Shown: in pieces, positions 58,096 through 64,000 of the stretch
Numbering within the stretch: position 1 is the first letter of the stretch
Layout: each line of letters starts with the position of its first letter
Source of the DNA: Hylemonella gracilis
GTDB taxonomy: Bacteria; Pseudomonadota; Gammaproteobacteria; Burkholderiales; Burkholderiaceae_C
Direction of reading: 5' to 3'
Assembly (NCBI RefSeq): GCF_004328645.1
Contig: NZ_CP031395.1
Coordinates: 2,815,501-2,879,500, forward strand
DNA length: 64,000 nucleotides
The notes under the pieces: model-generated
The model's input: the letters and a program-made list of their open reading frames with translations, nothing else
What the model was told of the DNA's origin: nothing
Databases searched by the model: none
Made by a program: the position numbers and the translations under genes

Positions 58096-60984
58096 TTACT
58101 TGGTGAGCACGAAGCCCTTGAGCTTGGAGAAGGCGGCCTCCACGAGGGCCTTTTGCTGCTCCTGGTGCAGATGGGCGTAACCCACGGCCGGCGAGGCCGA
58201 GGCGGCGCGACCGGCGTAACCCAGCTTCTGGCCATCCAGCATGTTTTCGTGGATGTTGTGCTGGATGAAGAACCAGGCCCCCTGGTTCTGCGGTTCATCC
58301 TGGCACCACACGATCTCGGTGGCGTTCGGGTACTTCTTGAGTTCCGCGCCGAAGACCTTGTGCGGGAAGGGATAGAGCTGCTCGACGCGCAGGATGGCGA
58401 CGTCGTCCAGGCTCTTTTCCTCGCGCTTCTTGACCAGGTCGTAATAGACCTTGCCCGAACAGCAGATCACGCGCTTGACCTTGGCGTCCGCGGCGATTTC
58501 CTTCTGCTCGCCAATGACGGTCTGGAAACCGCCCTTGGTGAACTCGGACAGCGGCGAGGTGGCGTCCTTGTTGCGCAGCAGGGACTTGGGCGTCATGATG
58601 ACCAGGGGCTTGCGCAGCGGGCGCACCATCTGACGGCGCAGCACGTGGAAGATCTGGCTGGCCGTGGTCGGCTGCACGATCTGCATATTGGTGTCTGCGG
58701 CCATCTGCATGAAGCGCTCCAGGCGCGCCGAGCTGTGCTCCGGACCCTGGCCTTCGTAGCCATGCGGCAGCATCAGCGTGATGCCGTTGACACGACCCCA
58801 CTTCACCTCGCCGGAGGCGATGAACTGGTCGATCACGACTTGGGCGCCGTTGGCGAAGTCGCCGAACTGGGCTTCCCAGATCGTCAGTGTGTGCGGATCG
58901 TTCGAAGCGTAGCCGTATTCAAAGGCCAGCACCGCTTCTTCCGACAGGATGGAGTCGATGACGGTGAACGGTGCCTGCCCTTCGCCCACGTTCTGCAGGG
59001 GAATGTAGGTGCCTTCGTCGTACTTCTCGCGCTTCTGGTCGTGGATCACGGCATGGCGGTGCGTGAAGGTGCCACGGCCACAGTCCTCGCCCGACAGACG
59101 CACCGGGTAACCTGCGGCCACCAGGGACGCAAAGGCCATGTGCTCGCCCATGCCCCAATCCACGGGCACATCGCCCCGGCCCATGGCCGCGCGGTCGTCG
59201 TACACCTTCTTGACCAGTTGGTGCGGCGTCACGCTGTCGGGAATGGTCGTCAGCTTCTCGGCCAGGCGTTTCCATTCGGCCAGCGGCAGGGCCGTGTCGG
59301 CGGCGTCCGTCCACTTCTTGTCCAGGAAGGGCGACCAGTCGACGGCGAACTTGCTCTTGAAGTTGGTCAGCACCGGGTCCACCGTGTGCTTGCCGGCGTC
59401 CATGGCGGTACGGTAGGCCTTGACGAATTCGTCCGGACCATCGGCCGGGAGAATGCCCTGCGTGACCAGCTTGTCGCCGTACAGCTTGCGGGTGCCCGGA
59501 TGGCTGCCGATCTTCTTGTACATCAGCGGCTGGGTCAGGCTGGGGGTGTCCTGCTCGTTGTGGCCCAGCTTGCGGAAGCACACGATGTCCACCACCACGT
59601 CGCGGTGAAACTCCATGCGGTATTCCAGCGCCAGCCGGGTGGCCAGCACCACGGCCTCGGGATCGTCGCCGTTGACGTGCAGCACGGGCGCTTCGATCAT
59701 CTTGACGATGTCCGTGCAGTACAGCGTGGAGCGGCTGTCACGCGGGTCGCTGGTCGTGAAGCCGATCTGGTTGTTGATGACAATGTGGACCGTTCCGCCG
59801 GTGGTGTAGCCCCGGGTCTCGGACAGCGCCAGCGTTTCCTGGTTCACGCCCTGGCCAGCGATGGCCGCGTCGCCATGCACCAGCACCGGCAAGACCTGCT
59901 TGCCGTCGGCATCGCCACGGCGGTCCATGCGAGCGCGCACCGAACCTTCCACCACGGGGTTGACGATTTCGAGGTGCGAAGGGTTGAAGGCCAGGCTCAG
60001 GTGGACCGGGCCGCCGGCGGTGGACACGTCCGACGAGAAGCCCTGGTGGTACTTCACGTCACCGGAAGGCAGCGCTTCGGGCGCGGTGTGGTCGAACTCG
60101 GCGAACAGGTCCTTGGGCATCTTGCCCAGGGTGTTGACCAGCACGTTCAGGCGGCCGCGGTGAGCCATGCCGATCACGACTTCCTGCACGCCCTTGGCGC
60201 CGGCCTGCTGGATCAGCGCGTCCATGGAGGCAATGAAACTCTCACCACCTTCCAGCGAGAAGCGCTTCTGCCCCACGTACTTGGTGTGCAGGTAACGCTC
60301 CAGGCCTTCCGCGGCCGTCAGGCGATCCAGAATGTGTTTTTTCTGTTCGGCCGTGAAATTGGGGTTGGTGCGGGTGCTTTCCAGCTTCTGCTGCCACCAG
60401 CGCTTTTGCGTCTGGTCGGTGATGTACATGTACTCGACACCGATGGTGCCGCAATAGGTCTCGCGCAGCGCATTGAGCAGCTCGCGCAGCGACATCGTCT
60501 CGCCGGGGAAGAAGGTGTTGCTGGTGTTGTAGACCGTTTCCTGGTCGGCGTCGGAAAAGCCGTAGAAAGCGGGATCGAGCTCGGGAATCGGGGGACGCTC
60601 GGTGCGCTTGAGCGGATCCAGATCGGCCCAGCGCGCGCCGACGTTGCGGTAAGCGGCGATCAGCTGCTGCACCGCCGTGCGCTTGCGCCCCATCTCGGAG
60701 TCGGCGCCGGTGGCCATGACCACCTGGGTGACGCCCTGCTTGGCGCGTTCCGCGAAGGCGTTGATGACGGGCAGGTGCGGCACGTCGCGGCTGTTGCTGC
60801 CGTCCACGGCGGGCACGTGCTGCAGCGCGTCGAAATAATCGCGCCAGTTGTCGGGGACGCTGCCGGGATTGGCAAGGTAGTTCTCGTACATCTCTTCGAC
60901 GTACGGGGCATTGCCACCGAACAGATAGGTGTTGTCGCTGTATGTCTGATAGACAGACGACGTGGAGCCTGTGGATTCGCTCAT
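58096..60984 (-). CDS. sucA: 2-oxoglutarate dehydrogenase E1 component
   Basis: 962 residues, full length for E1o. It starts with the E2-binding N-terminal segment (FGGNAPYVEEMYENYLANP), contains GMAHRGRLNVL and the thiamine diphosphate motif HGDAAIAGQG to NNQIGFTTS, and ends with the transketolase-like C-terminal domain. It decarboxylates 2-oxoglutarate in the TCA cycle. GGAGG lies 10 nt before the ATG. First gene of the suc operon. Confidence 0.97.
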   Translation of the reverse strand: MSESTGSTSSVYQTYSDNTYLFGGNAPYVEEMYENYLANPGSVPDNWRDYFDALQHVPAVDGSNSRDVPHLPVINAFAERAKQGVTQVVMATGADSEMGRKRTAVQQLIAAYRNVGARWADLDPLKRTERPPIPELDPAFYGFSDADQETVYNTSNTFFPGETMSLRELLNALRETYCGTIGVEYMYITDQTQKRWWQQKLESTRTNPNFTAEQKKHILDRLTAAEGLERYLHTKYVGQKRFSLEGGESFIASMDALIQQAGAKGVQEVVIGMAHRGRLNVLVNTLGKMPKDLFAEFDHTAPEALPSGDVKYHQGFSSDVSTAGGPVHLSLAFNPSHLEIVNPVVEGSVRARMDRRGDADGKQVLPVLVHGDAAIAGQGVNQETLALSETRGYTTGGTVHIVINNQIGFTTSDPRDSRSTLYCTDIVKMIEAPVLHVNGDDPEAVVLATRLALEYRMEFHRDVVVDIVCFRKLGHNEQDTPSLTQPLMYKKIGSHPGTRKLYGDKLVTQGILPADGPDEFVKAYRTAMDAGKHTVDPVLTNFKSKFAVDWSPFLDKKWTDAADTALPLAEWKRLAEKLTTIPDSVTPHQLVKKVYDDRAAMGRGDVPVDWGMGEHMAFASLVAAGYPVRLSGEDCGRGTFTHRHAVIHDQKREKYDEGTYIPLQNVGEGQAPFTVIDSILSEEAVLAFEYGYASNDPHTLTIWEAQFGDFANGAQVVIDQFIASGEVKWGRVNGITLMLPHGYEGQGPEHSSARLERFMQMAADTNMQIVQPTTASQIFHVLRRQMVRPLRKPLVIMTPKSLLRNKDATSPLSEFTKGGFQTVIGEQKEIAADAKVKRVICCSGKVYYDLVKKREEKSLDDVAILRVEQLYPFPHKVFGAELKKYPNATEIVWCQDEPQNQGAWFFIQHNIHENMLDGQKLGYAGRAASASPAVGYAHLHQEQQKALVEAAFSKLKGFVLTK

Positions 60985-60999
60985 CTTGCGCTGACCTCC

Positions 61000-61016
61000 G
61001 TTTCCCTGCAGGAAAC
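61000..61016. promoter_or_regulatory. Dyad in the sucA leader
   Basis: A perfect inverted repeat, GTTTCC, 5 nt, GGAAAC, 16 nt upstream of the sucA start and next to GGAGG. It could be a protein site or a small RNA hairpin affecting translation; no known factor is assigned. Confidence 0.3.
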
Positions 61017-61286
61017 TTTGACTGGTTTAAGAAACCTTCCGCGGCACGGCTGAACCGGTTGGCGGATGCGACTGTGGCTGGAAGGGCCCAAGGGCGGCTC
61101 CATGTGGATACCCCGCCCCTCAGTACGGACGGGATTGTGCCACCGAAACAGGCCCGTCGCGCAAGCGGACGGGAACGAATTCACGAGCAAGGGGAATAAG
61201 GACATCCGCGATCAAGGGCGCGCCATGCCCACCACGTGGCCCGCAGGCAGCAGACACGAAGGGGCCTCGCTTCCGCCAGACTACCT

Positions 61287-61302
61287 CCCGCCTGCCGGCG
61301 GG
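61287..61302. terminator. Possible terminator after the liv fusion gene
   Basis: A 6-bp stem, CCCGCC with GGCGGG, and a 4-nt loop, 22 nt beyond the liv stop. The T run lies on the wrong side for the leftward gene, so intrinsic termination would be weak. Confidence 0.3.
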
Positions 61303-61324
61303 TTTAACAGGGTTACATCGCTCT

Positions 61325-64000
61325 TCAGGCAGGCAACGGCGCCGATTTCGCCTGCCGCCCCAGGTAGGCCTGGGCCAGCGCGCCGTCCGCCGCGATCTCG
61401 GAGGCCGTGCCCTGGGCCACGATGCGACCACCCTCGATGACGTAGGCGCGGTCCGCCAGGGCCAGCGCGAGGCCAGCCATCTGGTCTACCAGCAGCAGCG
61501 TCATGCCCTCGCGGCGCAACTGGTCCAGCGCGGCAAACAGCTCGGCGATGACTTTGGGCGCCAGGCCCAACGAAGGCTCGTCCAACAGCAGGATGCGCGG
61601 GCGCGACATCAGCGCACGCGCGATGGCCAGCATCTGCTGTTCGCCGCCCGAAAGCAGCCCAGCGCGCTGGTGCAAGCGTTCGCGCAGGCGCGGAAAGCGC
61701 CTCAGCTGTTCCTCCACCCTCGCCTCGCGGTCTTGGGGTCGCAAGAAGGCGCCGAGCCGTATGTTGTCCAGCACGCTGAGCTCAGGAAAGACCTGGCGCC
61801 CCTCGGGCACCAGCACCACACCCCGCGCCACCACCTGCTCGGCGCCGAAGTTCTTAAGCTCCTGACCCTCGAGGTGGATGCCCCCTTGCACCGGTCGGTG
61901 CAAGCCCGCGAGTGCCTTCATCAAGGTCGACTTGCCCGCGCCGTTGGCACCCAGCAGGGCCACCACCTCGCCCTGGCGCACCTGCAGATCGATGCCGTGC
62001 AGCACCGGCTCGGCGCCATAACCCGCGACCAGAGAGCCGACGCCCAACATCTCGGGACGTTGCCCGACGCCGCTCGGGACCACCACCGCGCGGGGCTCAC
62101 CGCGCCTCACCGCCGGGCCGCCCGAAGGTGCGGCTGCCCCCTCAGGGGGCAGCGACCCGTGCAACGGCGGAGCGTAGGAGTCAACAATGTCCACCGACTC
62201 CCCCAAATACGCCTGCTGCACCGCCGGGTCGGCCTGCACCTGGGCGGGCGGGCCCACGGCCAGGCGCACACCCGCATCGAGCACCACCACCTGGTCGCTG
62301 ATGCCCATGACCAAGGCCATGTCGTGCTCCACCAGCAGCACCGTGACGCCCACGTCGGCGATGCGCCGCAGCAGCGCGCCCAGGCGCGCCTTGTCCTCGC
62401 GCGAGAGGCCGGCCGCGGGCTCGTCCAACAGCAGCGCCTCGGGGTCGACGGCCAGCGCACGGGCGATCTCCACCAGGCGCCGGTCCACATGCGGCAGATC
62501 AGCCGCCAGCGTGTCGGGGTGCCCGGCGTAGCCACACCAGCGGATCAGTTCAACTGCCCTCGCGGTCAACGCGGGATCGATGCGCCCGGCCGCGCCCAGC
62601 AGCGGCCCAAGCCGCCCGCGGCGCATGGCCAGCATCACGTTGTCCAGCACGCTCAAGGACCCGAAGAGCTGCGAGGTCTGGTAGCTGCGCGCCACGCCCC
62701 GGCGCGCGATGCGCATCGCATCCAGGCCCGTCAGGCCCTCGCTCCCAAGCGCGAAGCCCCCCTCGGTGGGTCGGTAGAAACCGCTCAGCATATTCAAGGC
62801 TGTGGACTTGCCCGCGCCATTGGGACCGATCAGGCTGGTCACGGCCGCGGCGGGCGCCTCGAAATGCAGGTCGGACACGGCACGCACGCCGCCGAACTGC
62901 ATGCTCAGGCCTCGCGCGGTCAGAGGCCGACGTGCGCGTCGAGGCAAGACCGCGGCAGGGTCTGCAGCGGCAGCGGGCGACTCGGCCCGCGCTGCGTCCG
63001 CCGCCTTGGGCTCGGCCAAGGTCGGCGGCCGCAGCCGCACTCTCAGGCGACGCAACATCCCGGCCAAACCATCGGGCGCAACCCAAAGCACCACCAGCAG
63101 CAACACGCCGAAGAAGAGCAGGCGGTATTCCTCCAGGCCCGACAGCAATTCAGGCAGCAGCCCCACGATGACCGCGCCAATCAGCGGCCCCGCCACCGAA
63201 CCCGCGCCGCCCAGCATGACCACCAGCACAAACAGAATGGACTGGACAAAACCAAAGGTGTGCGGTGTCACGAAACCGGAGAGCGGCGCGAACAGCGCGC
63301 CCGCCGCCGCCGCGCAGAGCGCCGACAGCGCGAAGGCCACGGTCTTGATCACCAGCGGGTTCAGGCCGATGGATTCGGCGGCCGTCTCGGCGTCACGCAC
63401 CGCGCGCATGGCCGCGCCCCAGGTGCCACGCGCCAGCCAAGCGTACAGCGCCAAGGCCAGGCCCGCCGCTGCGATGGCCAGCAATGCCATGGCGCGTTCG
63501 CCCTGGGCCAGGCCGCCCAGGGCCGGGCCGGCGATGCCCATGATGCCGTTCTGCCCGCCGGTGAGCGCGCCCGCCTCGACGATGCCGTGCTCCACGATGA
63601 AACCGAAGGCGATGGTGATCATGGCCAGGTAAGGCCCCTTCACGCGCAGCGCGGGCAAGGCCAGCAGCGCGCCACAGGCTGCACCAAGCAGTGCCGCCAA
63701 CGGCCAGGCCAGCCAGAAGCTCAGGCCCGCCTTGCTGGTCAGGATGGCCACCGTGTAAGCGCCGATGGCGTAGAAGCCCACATGGCCGAAGGACATCTGG
63801 CCCGTCAGGCCGATCAGCACGTTCAGTCCCACACCCACGATGGCCAGCAGGGCCACCTGGGCCAACACAAACACCCAATACCCATTGAGTGACAGCGACA
63901 GACCCGCGCCGAGGGCGAGCACAGCCAGGCAGGCCGCGATCTGCAGCGGCGTGCCCAGACCGAGCAGAACGCCGCCCTGCTGTTCCTTGTTCTTCAAAAT
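61325..64000 (-). CDS. Fused branched-chain amino acid-type ABC transporter (LivM-LivG-LivF), partial
   Basis: One open frame of about 890 codons holds three subunits. Residues 1-320 are a LivM-type permease with about ten helices (LNVLIGLTGQMSFGHVGFYA). Residues about 355-600 are a LivG-type ATPase with Walker A GPNGAGKS (391-398) and Walker B LLLDEP, but LPHVDRRLVEIARAL in place of the usual signature. Residues about 652-890 are a LivF-type ATPase with Walker A GANGAGKS and a normal LSGGEQQ signature. Linkers are Ala/Pro-rich. The frame is open to the right edge; a TTG at 63997 is the only formal start, so the 5' end may lie outside. Substrate could be branched-chain amino acids, amides or urea; the binding protein and LivH partner are not in view. 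Confidence 0.87.
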   Translation of the reverse strand: MLKNKEQQGGVLLGLGTPLQIAACLAVLALGAGLSLSLNGYWVFVLAQVALLAIVGVGLNVLIGLTGQMSFGHVGFYAIGAYTVAILTSKAGLSFWLAWPLAALLGAACGALLALPALRVKGPYLAMITIAFGFIVEHGIVEAGALTGGQNGIMGIAGPALGGLAQGERAMALLAIAAAGLALALYAWLARGTWGAAMRAVRDAETAAESIGLNPLVIKTVAFALSALCAAAAGALFAPLSGFVTPHTFGFVQSILFVLVVMLGGAGSVAGPLIGAVIVGLLPELLSGLEEYRLLFFGVLLLVVLWVAPDGLAGMLRRLRVRLRPPTLAEPKAADAARAESPAAAADPAAVLPRRARRPLTARGLSMQFGGVRAVSDLHFEAPAAAVTSLIGPNGAGKSTALNMLSGFYRPTEGGFALGSEGLTGLDAMRIARRGVARSYQTSQLFGSLSVLDNVMLAMRRGRLGPLLGAAGRIDPALTARAVELIRWCGYAGHPDTLAADLPHVDRRLVEIARALAVDPEALLLDEPAAGLSREDKARLGALLRRIADVGVTVLLVEHDMALVMGISDQVVVLDAGVRLAVGPPAQVQADPAVQQAYLGESVDIVDSYAPPLHGSLPPEGAAAPSGGPAVRRGEPRAVVVPSGVGQRPEMLGVGSLVAGYGAEPVLHGIDLQVRQGEVVALLGANGAGKSTLMKALAGLHRPVQGGIHLEGQELKNFGAEQVVARGVVLVPEGRQVFPELSVLDNIRLGAFLRPQDREARVEEQLRRFPRLRERLHQRAGLLSGGEQQMLAIARALMSRPRILLLDEPSLGLAPKVIAELFAALDQLRREGMTLLLVDQMAGLALALADRAYVIEGGRIVAQGTASEIAADGALAQAYLGRQAKSAPLPA
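62133..62153. repeat. Perfect inverted repeat inside the LivG-LivF linker
   Basis: GCTGCCCCCT and AGGGGGCAGC surround a single central base: 10 bp arms, 21 nt in all. It lies in coding sequence for the linker between the two ATPase domains. Its form resembles the GC-rich palindromic elements that are frequent between genes in Comamonadaceae; that is from general knowledge and was not searched. Confidence 0.6.

Larger units (their letters stand above)
60985..61324. other. Intergenic region between sucA and the liv fusion gene
   Basis: 340 bp with no supported gene; open frames here are GC-rich artefacts. It holds the sucA leader and promoter region, a 6-bp dyad at 61000-61016 near the sucA ribosome site, and a hairpin at 61287-61302 just past the liv stop. 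I could not pick a sucA -10/-35 pair. Confidence 0.6.

Noticed and set aside
58012..61053. Rightward 1013-codon open frame antisense to sucA
   Set aside because: His/Gly/Val/Arg-rich shadow of sucA codon bias; no start signals or family.
61670..63892. Rightward 740-codon open frame antisense to the liv fusion
   Set aside because: Gln/Arg/His-rich shadow; the leftward ABC motifs are complete.

Overview
The window reads as a stretch of chromosome from a Gram-negative betaproteobacterium, most probably a member of the Comamonadaceae (Burkholderiales). The grounds are high GC, tightly packed housekeeping operons in a typical betaproteobacterial order (ndk-rlmN-pilW-rodZ-ispG-hisS-yfgM-bamB-der-hfq-hflX-hflK-hflC-DUF2065-hisZ-purA; mfd-serB; ispD-ispF; ompR-envZ), and outer-membrane genes (bamB, bamD). 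The genus cannot be fixed from the sequence alone. I see no insertion sequence, prophage, CRISPR array, rRNA or tRNA gene.

Layout. 1-4.6 kb: start of a chemoreceptor, relA, an alpha/beta hydrolase and bdhA. 4.8-8.1 kb: ompR and an unusual envZ, then ispF and ispD on the other strand. 8.2-13.2 kb: mfd (frameshifted, behind a terminator-like leader hairpin), a CbiM-like membrane protein, serB. 13.2-15.6 kb: a DUF481 protein, two small proteins with a shared C-terminal motif, rlmB. 15.5-19.4 kb: a MocR-type regulator divergent from a diheme and a triheme cytochrome c. 19.4-24.7 kb: a YbbA-type ATPase head-to-head with tesA, then mnmH, a NodIJ-type ABC exporter and a DUF2189 membrane protein. 24.8-28.7 kb: metC-type lyase, a YeiE-like LysR regulator divergent from YeiH, a stand-alone receiver domain. 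28.8-48.6 kb: a long leftward run of housekeeping genes from scpB-rluB through ndk to purA and a phosphoribosyltransferase. 48.7-53.7 kb: rluD, bamD, a DinG/YoaA helicase and small genes. 53.7-61.0 kb: the 2-oxoglutarate dehydrogenase operon (sucA, sucB, a PspC/SHOCT protein, lpdA) followed by zapE. 61.3-64.0 kb: one ORF fusing the LivM, LivG and LivF parts of a branched-chain amino acid type ABC transporter, running off the right edge.

How the genes work together: central metabolism (2-oxoglutarate dehydrogenase), isoprenoid precursors (IspD, IspF, IspG), envelope biogenesis (BamB, BamD, PilW, RodZ-like), RNA modification (RlmB, RlmN, RluB, RluD, MnmH), stringent and envelope signalling (RelA, OmpR/EnvZ), protease control (HflK/HflC) and Hfq-based regulation.

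The most useful observations are: (1) four genes (mfd, the MocR gene, rluB, zapE) are each broken by what looks like one missing G/C in a G/C run, a same-direction pattern that points to sequencing or assembly undercalls; (2) an EnvZ that has lost its periplasmic sensor and gained a cytoplasmic N-terminal extension; (3) an intrinsic-terminator-like hairpin just upstream of the mfd start; (4) the LivM-LivG-LivF fusion, whose second linker contains a perfect inverted repeat and whose first ATPase has a degenerate signature motif; (5) two neighbouring small proteins sharing a C-terminal motif. No complete, clearly undescribed multi-gene system was found.
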